A DNA stretch of 64,000 nucleotides from Chlorocebus sabaeus (lineage: Eukaryota > Chordata > Mammalia > Primates > Cercopithecidae): assembly GCF_047675955.1 (NCBI RefSeq), contig NC_132919.1:72369316-72433315 (forward strand). Reading direction: 5' to 3'. The notes beneath the pieces were generated by a model. It had not been told where the DNA came from. It saw nothing but the letters and a program-made list of their open reading frames with translations, and made no database searches. The translations under genes were made by a program, and so were the position numbers. Positions within the stretch are counted from its first letter, which is position 1. The number at the start of each line of letters is the position of its first letter. This document shows positions 37,801-49,800 of the stretch, one piece after another.

Positions 37801-40800
37801 TTAGTCCCCTATTTCTATCAAAGACAAATTGTAGTAATCAATTTGTGTGCAAAGTAACTTTTAGTCTTATTGTATGTGGCCTGATTATTTGCATAAAGTG
37901 CAACAAGAATAGTGATTGGCCATATAGACCCTTTTATTAAAAAAATGGCTTTGCTGGAACTTTTTAATAAGGAATCCTAGACTTTTAAAAGCCTCAAGGC
38001 TATGCCTATAATACTTGTATGAATGGGTATATTCCTCTCTACCTTTTAAAAAAAAATTTATTGTATTAAATTTTTTAAAAATGTTTTATATCCCACCCTT
38101 CCAATAGAAACCTATCTTTTTTTTTTTTCTTTTTTCTTTTTTTAAGAGACAGAGTCTGTTGCCCAGGCTTTTTCTTTTTTTAAGAGACAGAGTCTGTTGC
38201 CCAGGCCAAAGCATAGTGGGGTGATCACAGTTCCCTGCAACCATTAACTCCTGAGCTCAAGTGATCCTCCTGTCTTAGTCCCCTGGATAGCTAGGACTAC
38301 AGGCATGCACCACAATCCTCAGCTAAATTTTTTCATTTTTACAGAGTCAGGGTCTCACTGTGTTGCCCATACTGGCCTCAAACTCCTGGCCATGGGCCAG
38401 GTGTGGTGACACACGCCTGTAATGCCTGCACTTTGGCGAGACCAGCCTGGGCAACATTGTAAAACCCTGTCTTTACAAAAAAGAAAAAAAAAAAAAAAGA
38501 TCAAACTTTTGACCTCAAGTGATCCTCCTGCCTTGGCCTCCCAGAGTGCTAGGATTATATATAGGCATGAGCCACATGCCTGGCCTAGGCTTTCCCTAAA
38601 CTTAGAATACAGTTGAAATCATTTATTATGTCCACAAAGCCTTTTAACCTTTTTTTTTTTTTTTAATGGTGTCTTACTCTGTCACTCAGGTTGGAGGGCA
38701 GTGGAGCAGTCTCAGCCCACTGCAACTTTTGCCTTCCAGGTTCTAACGATTCTCCTGCCTCAGCCTCCCAAGTAGCTAGGATTACAGGCACACACCACCA
38801 TGCCTGGCTAATTTTTGTATTATTAGTAGAGATGGAGTTTCACCATGTTGGCCAGGCTAGTCTTTAGACTCCTGACCTCAGGTGATCCACCCACCTTGGC
38901 CTCCCAAAGTGCTGGGGATTACAAGTGTGAGCCACCGCGCCCAGTCTTTTTTTTTTTTTTTTTTAAATCATATTTTGACCCTTGACTAACAACTTTGCTC
39001 AATATCCTCATCTATAAGATGAGAATGCTAATAGTACCGATCTTATAGAATTGTTTTTTAAGGAGTCATTGGATTAGTATGTAAATTTACGCACTTAGAA
39101 TGACGCCTGGTACATAATTAAGAACTCAGTATAGGGTTGTGCTGCTGCTGCAGTCCAACTTCACTGTCTCTTCTGATCTTCAAGCAGGCCTTTGTCATAC
39201 ACCTACTATTTCGTCTACTGGAATGCTCTTCTCCCCAGATCTTGGCAATCTGTTTTCCTTTGATCATTTAGATTCTAAATCAAATACCTACTCCTAGGGG
39301 AGGCTTTCCTTGACCACTCTTCTATTACATTACTCAGCTTTGTTATAGTACTCATCGCTAATTGAAATTTTCACATATATTTTACTTATTTTATATCTAC
39401 CTCCAGCCCCTATGCCATGAGCTACTTAACAGTAGGGACTTAAGTGCCTGTAGGTGGCAGGTGGTAAAAATGTTTTTTGAATGAAACTCAACAACCTCCA
39501 AATCAGATGCTTTTCTTTCATTTCAGGCAAGCTGAAAAATTATAACCACAGTTTCAGAGATTGCTCATCATTTTAACTAGATGTTTCCCCCCTTTCTATC
39601 CATGTATCAGGTTCTCCTTAGAGAAGGCAGATTCTCTAGACATTATTCACTATAATTGTTCTCTGGGCTTTTATTCAGGGGTTTTCCTGTCCCTTGCTGG
39701 TGTCTTGCTGAGATTGCAGGATATAGGTCAGTTATATTTGCTTTCCATGTTGCTCCTTGCTTAACCCTTCCAGCTTATTTAACTTATTATCTGTTTTAAA
39801 TAGTCCCTTACATGGGCCTCTATAGTTGGAGAGAAATCAAAATATCAGAAATCTGTTAGAGGAAGTAAATGTGTAAGAAAACATAAGGAAAGATTCTTGA
39901 AACCAGTTCAGTTGCTATTAATAGTTTTTCTGACATCATGCAAATATTTCAATCACCAAAAGCACTTTCTGCTTCAAAACTGAAAATATTTAAAAATAGT
40001 GTGATACTGGCATAAAGCGGACAAAGACCAATGGAATAAAATAGAGAGCTCAGAAATAAACCTTCGCATATATGGTCAAATGATTTTTGACAAAGATGCC
40101 AGGACCATTCAGTGGGGAAAAGTATAGTCTTTTCAATAAATGGTCTTGCAAAGACCTGTATCTGAGAACTAAAATTATAAAATCTTTGGAAGAAAGCAGA
40201 ACAACTTCATGACATTGAGTTTAACAGTGATTTATTGGATTTGACACCAAAAGTTGAGGAAACGAAAGAAAAAATAGATAAAGTGGATAACATCAAAATT
40301 TAAAACTTTTGTTTTAAAGCTGGGTGTGTGTTAGTGAGGTGCCTGTAATCCCAGCTGCTCTGGAGGCTAAGGCAGGCAAATCGTGTGAACCCAGGAGGCT
40401 GAGGTTGCAGTGAGCCGAGATTGTGCCACTGCACTCCAGCCTGGGCGACAGAGCGAAACTCCATCTTAAAAAAAAGAAAAAAGAACTCACTCTGTCACCC
40501 AGGCTGGAGTGCAGTGCTGTGATTGTAGCTTATTGCAGCCTCAAACTGAACACAATGGATCCTCCTGCATCAGTTTCCTAAGTAGCTGGAACTACAGGCA
40601 TATACCAGCATGCCTGGCTACTTTGTTTTTTGAGACAGAGTCTCACTCTTGTCTCCCAGGCTGGAGTACAAGGGCATGATCTCAGCTCACTGCAACCTCC
40701 ATGTCCCAGGTTCAAGTGAATCTTCTGTCTCAGCCTCCCGAGTAGCTGGGATTACAGACTCTCCCACTACCACGTGTGGCTAATTTTGTATTTTTAGTAG

Positions 40801-43800
40801 AGACGGAGTTTCACCATGTTGGTCAGGCTGGTCTTGAACTCCTGACCTCAGATGACCCACCCACCTCAGCCTCCCAAAGTGCTGGGATTACAGCTGTGAG
40901 CCACTGTTCCCAGCTTAATTTTTAAAATTTTTGTAGAGACAGAGTCTCACTGTATTTTCCAGGCTGGTCTCAAACTCTTGGCCTCAAGTTATCCTCCTGC
41001 CCTTGCATCTCAAAATGGTGGAATTACAGGCTTTAGCCATCATGCCTAGCCAAAGCTATGTTTTTTATTTTCTTTTTTAAAACAGGGAGCCTCACTGTGT
41101 TGCCCAGGCTGGTCTTGAACTCCTGGCCTCTAGCAGTTTTCCAAAGAGGTGGGATTATAGGCATGAGCCACCTTGCCTGATCTCCCATTCACTTTTATTT
41201 CCAGGATTCCCTGACCTATTTTCACAGGTAGCTTATGGTGTGGTTTATCAGGCTTTAAGCAAATTAACTTACTGGTCTACTTCAAAATAAGTATTTATTT
41301 ACCTTCTATAAGACTGAGAAAAATTCTAGACAGTAAATATTTTCTAACATTGCTGTGTTAAGAGTTTTGTAATTTATTAAATTAGAATGAAATATGTAGA
41401 GATCTTTTTTTAATTTATATTTTATTTTGTTTCTGGGTTTCTTTTTTTTCTAGACATTTAACATTTTTCATTGCTGCTTTTTAGGCTTTATTAAATTATC
41501 TTTTTTCCTTCATGACTGTAAAATACTTCATTAAGATCCCTCCCATCAGGGGCTGGGTATGGTGGCTCTCGCCTGTAATCCCAGCACTTTGGGAGGCTGA
41601 GATAGGGCGGATCACCTGACATCAGGAGTTTGAGACCAGCCTGCCCAACATGGTGAAGCCCCATCTCTACTAAAAATACAAAAATTAGCCGGGCGTGGTG
41701 GCAGGCACCTGTAATCCCAGCTAGTTGGTAGGCTGAGGCACGACAATCACTTGAACCGAGATCATGCCACTGCACTCCAGCCTGGACAACCAGGTGAGAC
41801 TCTGTCTCAAAAAACAAAACAAAACAAAAAAAAACAAAAAAGAACGACAACAACAACAAAAATTAGCTGAGCATGGTGGCATGCGCCTGTACTCCCAGCT
41901 ATTTGGGAGGCGAGGTGGGAGAATCACCTGAGCCTGGGGGGATTGAGGCTGGAGTGAATGATGACTGCACCACTGCATTCCAACCTGGGCGACAGGAGTG
42001 AGACCTTGTTTCAAACAAAAATATCCTGCCCATCCAAGCATGGTAGCTCATACATACAATCCTAGCACTTTGGTAGTCTGAGGCAGGAGGATTGCTTGAG
42101 CTCAGGAGTTCAAAACCAGTCTGCGCAACATAGGGAGACCCTCATCTCTACAAAAAAATTTTAAAAATTACCTAGACTTGGTGGTGTGTGCCTCTTGTTC
42201 CAGCTACTCAGGAGGCTGAGGTGGGAGGATTGCTTGGGCCCAGGTCAAGGCTGCAGTGAGCTGTGATTGTGCCACTGCATTCCAGCCTGCGTGACAGAGT
42301 GAAACCCTGTCTCAAAACAAGACAAAACAAAAAAAAGATCCTTCCCCTAGCTTCTTTCTTTTGATAATTTTAGGTGGGAAGTGTTTTTTTTTTTTTTTTT
42401 TTGTATTTTAAAAAAACCAGCTAGAAATTATTTATTATCCTTTGGTGTAGGTAATTGAACTTGGTCAGCATCTGTATGTACATTATCAAGTAAAACATTT
42501 TTTCCCACTGTGTTTTATATGGGCAGTATTATCTTCACAGATTGCTCAAGCATTTTGTGTGTGTGTTCTAAAGAACTGCCTTTGTGTTTGTGTGTGTATA
42601 TACATGTAGTCAGTTATTTCTGTGCTAAAATCAAGAGCAACTACTTTATGATACTGGCCGGATGCAGTAGTTCATACCTGTAATCCTTGCAATTTGGGAA
42701 GCTGATTGCTTGAGCCCAAGAGTTCGAGACCAACCTGGGCAACATGGTGAAACCCCGTCTCTACAAAAAATTAAAAATTAGCCAGGTATGGTGGCAGGCG
42801 CCTGTAGTCCTAGCTACTCAGGAGCCTGACATGGGAAGATCACCTGACCCCAGGAAGTCGAGGCTGGAGTGAGCAGTGGTTATGCCACTGCTCTCCAGCC
42901 TGGCTGACAGAGTGAGACCCTGTCTCAAAATAAATAAAGGTCAACTACTTTATCATACAATAAAAGTTGTCTTTCTCTCTTTTCTTTTTAGGATATTTTC
43001 TTTTCTAGATGTTGTTACCCTGTGCCGCTGTGCTCAGGTCTCCAGGGTAAGTATGGTTGACATAGTTATACGGGGACCCCTTCTTCGTACTGATAATAAC
43101 AGTGTCTTTCATAGGCCACCTATTTAGGTGTTACTTGTATGTTTTCATGTTTTAAAGGATATTATTTCACCAATGACATACGCAAGCCCATGTAAATTTA
43201 TGATGGGATTCTACTATATATACTGTCTCTGACTTTTTGTATCTCTTATTTGCATAATATAAACAGGAAACATTTTCGATGAAAAAGCAATAAACATGCA
43301 TATTGAAAGTTTAGACTTGACTCAAAATTGTGATGAAATCTTGTTTTATTATGTTTCCCGAGTTCATTTATTTATTTATTTATTTATTTTTTTTTACACA
43401 AGGACAGTTTTTTTTTTTTTTTTTTTTGAGGTGGAGTCTCTCTCTGTCGCTCATCCTGGAGTGCAATGGTGCAATCTTGGCTCACTGCAAGCTCCACCTC
43501 CCAGGTTCATGCCATTCTCCTGCCTCAGCCTCCCATGCAGCTGGGACTACAGGCACCCACCACCACACCCGGCTAATTTTTTGTATTTTTAGTAGAGACA
43601 GGGTTTCACCATGTTAGCCAGGATGGTCTCAATCTCCTGACGTCGTGATCTGCCCACCTCAGCCTCCCAAAGTGCTGGGATTACAGGTGTGAGCCACAGC
43701 GCCTGGCCTACACAAGGACAATTTTAATCCTGCATTTTCCTGTAGTAACATCCATTGCTGGCTGTCTATGGATTGAAACTGCATTTGCTAAGAACTGTGA

Positions 43801-46800
43801 ACATGAAGAAATTTTACATGAAGTCGCATGTTGATAGGCACACAGACATCTTCCAGCACCAACAGAATACATACATAACACATACCAGATAGTCTCGATG
43901 GATAAATTTGCTTCACCAGTAATTCTGTTTAGTAAGATTCAGTTAATGCAGAATCGGAGCTTGGAGTGAGCCGAGATTGTGCCACTGCACTCCAGCCTGG
44001 GCAACAGAGCGAGACTCTGTCTCAAAAAAAATAATAAAATACAAAGTTTCAGAGAAATGATAGTATCTTTTCTAAGTCCCAAATCACTGTATCACAGTTG
44101 TAAGTCCTACCAGGTGATAGGATATAGATAGCAAAGAAGTACTGAACTAAGGCCAGGCCTGGTGGCTCACACCTATAATCCCTTCACTTTGAGGGGCCAA
44201 GATGGGAGGATTGCTTGAGGCCAGGAGTTCAAGACTAGCCTGGGCAACATAGGGAGCCCTATCTCTACAGAAAATTTTAAAAATTAAGACTGGGTGCAGT
44301 GGCTCACGCCTGTAATACCAGCACTTTGGAAGGCCGAGGCGTGCGGATCACGAGGTCGGGAGATCAAGACCATCCTGCCTAACACAGTGAAACCCCATCT
44401 CTACTAAAAATACAAAAAATTAGCCAGGCTGGAGGCGTGTGCCTATAGTCCCAGCTACTTGGGAGGCTGAGACAGGAGAATGATGTGAACCCAGGAGGCG
44501 GAGCTTGCAGTGAGCCAAGATTGCACCTGCACTCCAGCCTGGGCGACAGAGCGAGACTCCGTCTCAAAAAAAAAAAAAAGCCAGGTGTGGTGATGCATGC
44601 CTGTGGTTGCAGCTACTTGGGAGGCTGAGGTGAGAGGATTACTTGAGTTGGGGAGGTCAAGGCTGCAAGTGACCCATGATTGAGCCACTGCACTCCATCC
44701 CAGGTGACCAAGTGATAACCTGTCTCAAGAAATACATATATTTATCTCTATATATAATCTATATATAGAAAAAGAGAGTGAGAATAGAGCAGTATTCAGA
44801 GTACTGTCCCCTTTGATGTTTGGTTTTACCTTCATATTTTTCCAGATAGAAGGATATTTTTTTTAAGGATCATATTTTTAAGGATAGAAGAAAGACTTGC
44901 TTTTCATCAACCAAACTTTTGTCTCATTTTGGTATTAGAAACTAGAATTTTCCAGTTAGAAAACACCTTGCGGCATGATACTTATCACAACCTGCCCTTT
45001 CCTTAACTTCTCTAATTTCAGTGTGTGTGGGCAGGGGGAGGGAGGGTTAGTCTTGTTTTTGTTTTTTGCCAAGGTCTTGCTCTGTCACCCAGGCTGGAGT
45101 ACAATGGTGAGATCATGGCTCACTGCAGCCCTTACCTCCCAGGCTCACGCGATCCTCCCACCTCAGCCTCCCGAGTAGCTGGGACTGCAGGTGTGTGCCA
45201 CTACGTCTGACTAATTTTTTAATTCCCCCCCCCTCCAAGATGTTTCGCTCTGTTGCCCAGGCTGGAATACAGTAGCACAATCTTGACTCAGTGCAACCTC
45301 CGCCTCCCAGGTTCAAGTGATTCTCCTGCCTTGGCCTCCTGAGTAGCTGAGATTATAGGCACATGCCACCACACCCGGCAAATTTTTGTACTTTTAGTAG
45401 AGATGGGGTTCCACCATGTTGGCCAGGCTGGTCTCAAACTCTTGACCTCAGGTGACCTGCCCACCTCGGCCTCCCAAAGTGCTGGGATTACAGACGTGAG
45501 CCACCACGCCTGGCTGACTTTTTAAATTTTTTTTATAGGGATCGGGTCTCGCTATATTGCCCAGGCTGGTCTGGAACTCCTGGGCTCAAGTGATCCTTCC
45601 ACCTTGATCTCCCAATGTGATGGGAGTATAAATTTGAGTTACCATGCCTGGCCTAAGATCTTTTGTAGCTGCTAGTTTCTAGTACCCACTCATTTATGAG
45701 ATTATCTAATTGGAGAATACAGTATGGGTCAGGAGTAAGATACATCATTTGGGAGTAAGTGGGTAGGGCCTGATAAATTTTTGGATCCATTTTAGTCATT
45801 AGTTGGTTGAATTGTGAACTTGAATATTGCTGCCTTTTCCCCTTAATTTTAGCTTCTGCTCATTCTGTCTCTTTTTCTTTAAAATAGGCCTGGAATGTTC
45901 TGGCTCTGGATGGCAGTAACTGGCAGCGAATTGACCTATTTGATTTCCAGAGGGATATTGAGGTATAATTATGTGGTGTGTGGCCCCAGTTTTCATGTTA
46001 GTAATTACAGCATGGAACAGATTAGCCCTGGCCATATTAATCTCATTTTCCTTAGAGAGAGGAAATACTATTTTCAGTGCATCTGAAGTTTACAGGAACC
46101 TCTAGAGTTCCCAAGAGTTTCTGCAGTTTTTGAGAATGAGCCAGATTATTTCACTGAAATAATACAATTACTTAGTATTAATAGGACTAAATAGGATTCT
46201 TTGGTTCTGAAATAGGACTAAAAGTTTGTTTTTGCAGTGGAAACATTGAATCTATGTTTGCTTATTTTAGTGAAGACATTTTATATTTGTTTACTGAAGA
46301 ACAAAGAGAGTTATAACTTGTTAGGATGGCGTTTGTATATATATTTTTTTGAGATACATGTTTTGATTCTTGAGGAGCCAGTTTCTTGGAGGACAAAGGT
46401 TGAATAAAGCCAAAGCCATTTATTGAATTGTTTTTGCTACAGAGAGAGGTTTTTTCCTCCTCTCGCTTTTCCCCCCCATGTTTTATCTCTTAATATAGCC
46501 ATCACCTATAAAATGGAGAATGGCTTACCCTTAAATTATTTTAAACTGAATTTGAACTCTGTAGTTCTTATCCTTCTCATCAGGAAGGTAGAAATAATAG
46601 CTTCTTCATGGCTTCTTGAGGATTAAAAAAGGTTTTTTGAGGGCACGTGAGATGGCTTTACACCTTTAATCCCAGCACTTTGGGAGGCCAAGGTGGGCGG
46701 ATCACCTGAGGTCAGGAGTTTGAAACCAACCAAAGTGCTTTTAAAATAATACCCGTGGCCGGGCACGGTGGCTCAAGCCTGTAATCCCAGCACTTTGGGA

Positions 46801-49800
46801 GGCCGAGATGGGCGGATCACGAAGTCAGATCGAGACCATCCTGGCTAACACGGTGAAACTCCGTCTCTACTAAAAAATACAAAAAACTAGCCGGGCGAGG
46901 TGGCAGGCGCCTGTAGTCCCAGCTACTCGGGAGGCTGAGGCAGGAGAATGGTGTAAACCCGGGAGGCGGAGCTTGCAGTGAGCTGAGATCCGGCCACTGC
47001 ACTCCAGCCTGGGTGACAGAGCGAGACTCCGTCTCAAAAAATAAATAAATAAAAAATAAAATAAAATAAAAGAATACCCACTAACATTACACTGGATTTT
47101 GTTTTTTGCAATTCTCTTTTTTTTTTTTTTTTTTTTTTCTTTTGAGACGGAGTCTCGCTCTGTCGCCCAGGCTAGAGTGCAGTGGCCGGATCTCAGCTCA
47201 CTCCAAGCTCCTCCTTCCGGGTTCACGCCATTCTCCTGCCTCAGCCTCCCGAGTAGCTGGGACTACAGGCACCCGCCACCTCTCCCGGCTAGTTTTTTGT
47301 GTTTTTTTTTTAGTAGAGACGGGGTTTCACCATGTTAGCCAGGATGGTCTCGATCTCCTGACCTTGTGATCCGCCCGTCTCGGCTTCCCAAAGTGCTGGG
47401 ATTACAGGCTTGAGCCACCGCACCCGGCCGTGTTTTTCACAATTCTCTAACCTTCATGGAGGTAAATAAAGCAACACCACCCACAAAATTCTTCAGCAAG
47501 CTTTTGTTTTTGTTTTTGAGACAGAGTCTCATTTTGTCACCCAGGCTGGAGTGCAGTGGTACAGTCTCAGCTCACTGCAACCTCTGCTTCCTGGATTCAA
47601 GCAATTCTCATGCCTCAGCCTCCCAAGTAGCTGGGACTACAGGCATGAGCCACCATGCCTGGCTAATTTTTGTATTTTTAGTAGAGACTGGGTTTTACCA
47701 TGTTGGCCAGGCTTGTATCGAACTCCTGACCTCAAATGATCCGCCCGCCTCAGCCTCCCAAAGTGCTGGGATTATAGGCAGAATCCACTGTGCCTGGCCA
47801 GCTTTTGTTGTTGTTGTTGTTTTTGAGACGAGTTTCACTTTGTCGCCCAGGCTGGAGTGCAGTGGAGCGAGACCTGGGCTCACTACAAGCTCCATCTCCC
47901 GGGTTCATGCCATTCTCCTGCCTCAGCCTCCCAAGTAGTTGGAACTACAGGTGCCCACCACCACGCCCAGCTAATTTTTTGTATTTTTAGTAGAGGTGGA
48001 GTTTCACCGTGTTAGCCAGGATGGTGTTGATCTCCTGACCTTGTGATCCACCTGCCTCGGCCTCCCAAAGTGCTGGAATTACAGGTGTGAGCCACTGTGC
48101 CCAGCCCAAACAAAACAAAACTGGCCAGTTTTTGTTAAATGTTCATTGAGTCCCTACTATAAGCAGAGTACTATAATAAACATTTTGGAAAAGATACAAA
48201 AAAATAAATGTAGCTGCTGTACTTCAGTAGCTGTGGCTTAATCAGGAAAACTTTCCCAGGGTAAGTTACAATTTTCCTATTAAATTAATTAGGTCATAAT
48301 AAAAGCATTTTCTCGTTGTTTATAAATCGTTAAAAATGAGGATGTGTTCTTTTCTAAAGTAGTGAGATGGGTTATCTTTTTGTTTGTCTGTCTGTTTTTA
48401 CAGGGCCGAGTAGTGGAGAATATTTCAAAACGATGTGGGGGCTTTTTACGAAAGTTAAGTCTTCGTGGATGTCTTGGAGTGGGAGACAATGCATTAAGGT
48501 GAAAACATAACTGTTGATTAATCTTCTTGATGGAAGTGAAGAGCAGCACCATCTCACCCAGAAAAGGCTAAAATCGTTTTAAAATTACTAAGTTATTAAA
48601 AATGCAACCACACATACATTGCTTATAATCTGAAAATATCCAGTAATAAGAAATGTAGTTTTAACAATAAACAAGAACAAGTACTGCCTGAAAAAATCCC
48701 ACATTCTCCATCATAAGTGTTTCTTTTGGAGCTTTGAATAAGTTTTTTTAAATTAATTATTTTTATTTTATATTTTGAGACAAGGTCTCACACTGTCACC
48801 CAGGCTGAAGTGCCCTGGCATAATGATGGCTCACTGGAGTGCCCTGGCATAATCATGGCTCACTGCAGTCTTGAACTGCTGGACTCAAGCAGTCCTCCCC
48901 CTCTTGAGTAGCTGTGACTAAAGACGTGTACCACCATGCCTGGCTAAGTTTTAAAATTTTTTTATAGAGTCAGCGTCTCATTTTGTTGTCCAGGCTGGTG
49001 TCGAACTCTTACACTCAAGCAGTCTTCTTGCCTCAGCCTCCCAAAGTGCTGAAATTACAGGCATGAGCCACTGCACCCAGCCTAGTTCTTTTTTAGGGTT
49101 ATGGTTAACCCTAACCTGGGCAGTGGCCCCAGGACTTTGGGAGGCTAGGTGGGAGGATTACACTTGAGGCCAGGAGTATAAGACCAATCTAGGCAGCATG
49201 GCAAGGTGGAGTCTCTACAGAGCGGAGTCTCCCTCTGTAGCCCAGGCTGGAGTGCAGTGGCCGGATCTCAGCTCACTGCAAGCTCCGCCTCCCGGGTTTA
49301 CGGCATTCTCCTGCCTCAGCCTCCCGAGTAGCTGGGACTACAGGCGCCCGCCACCTTGCCCAGCTAGTTTTTTTGTATTTTTTAGTAGAGACGGGGTTTC
49401 ACCGTGTTAGCCAGGATGGTCTTGATCTCCTGACCTTCTGATCCGCCCGTCTCGGCCTCCCAAAGTGCTGGGATTACAGGCTTTAGCCACCGCGCCCGGC
49501 CTTAGAAAACTTTTTTTAATTAGCCAGGTTAGGTGACATATGCCTGTAAACCAAGCTACTAGGGAGACTGAGGTAGGAGGATCACTTGAGCCTGGGAGGT
49601 TGAGGCTACAGTGAGCTGTGATTGCGCCACTGTACTCCAGCCTGAGTGACAGAGGAAGACCCTGTCTCTAAAAATAAATAAATAAGCAATCATTTATTTT
49701 TTTAATTTAAAATAATTTTTAAAGTTATGTTTGAAGAATTTATAATTGAAAATTAATTTAAACCAGGTGTGATGGCCCAAGCCTGTAATCTTAGCACTTT

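Larger units (their letters stand above)
5382..42991 (+). other. FBXL20: FBXL20 intron A-B, 37.6 kb
   Basis: The intron runs from gtgagt to ttttctttttag. It is mainly Alu, old L1, L2 and LTR sequence listed separately. Stretches where I recognise nothing include 6480-6895, 6986-7960, 11609-11862, 13180-13570, 14594-14996, 20781-21108, 23323-23610, 24162-24278, 24414-24658, 25312-25586, 25900-26560, 28066-28655, 34299-34687, 35019-35529, 36159-36540, 37512-38108, 39490-39990, 41183-41548 and 42339-42637. They are AT-rich, lack long open frames with coding character, and probably contain very old repeats. Confidence 0.9.
43047..45887 (+). other. FBXL20: FBXL20 intron B-C, 2.8 kb
   Basis: The intron has a gtaagt donor and an aaaatag acceptor. 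About half is Alu-derived. The remaining sequence (43047-43362, 43721-43950, 44777-45050, 45654-45887) is AT-rich and shows no recognisable gene or repeat. Confidence 0.9.
45963..48403 (+). other. FBXL20: FBXL20 intron C-D, 2.4 kb
   Basis: The intron has a gtataa donor and a tttttacag acceptor. Its middle is an inverted pair of young AluY elements plus two more antisense Alus. The parts 45963-46635 and 48107-48403 show nothing recognisable. Confidence 0.9.

Noticed and set aside
48117..48132. A 16-nt palindrome aaaactggccagtttt
   Set aside because: It is short and adjoins an Alu end, so chance is a sufficient explanation.
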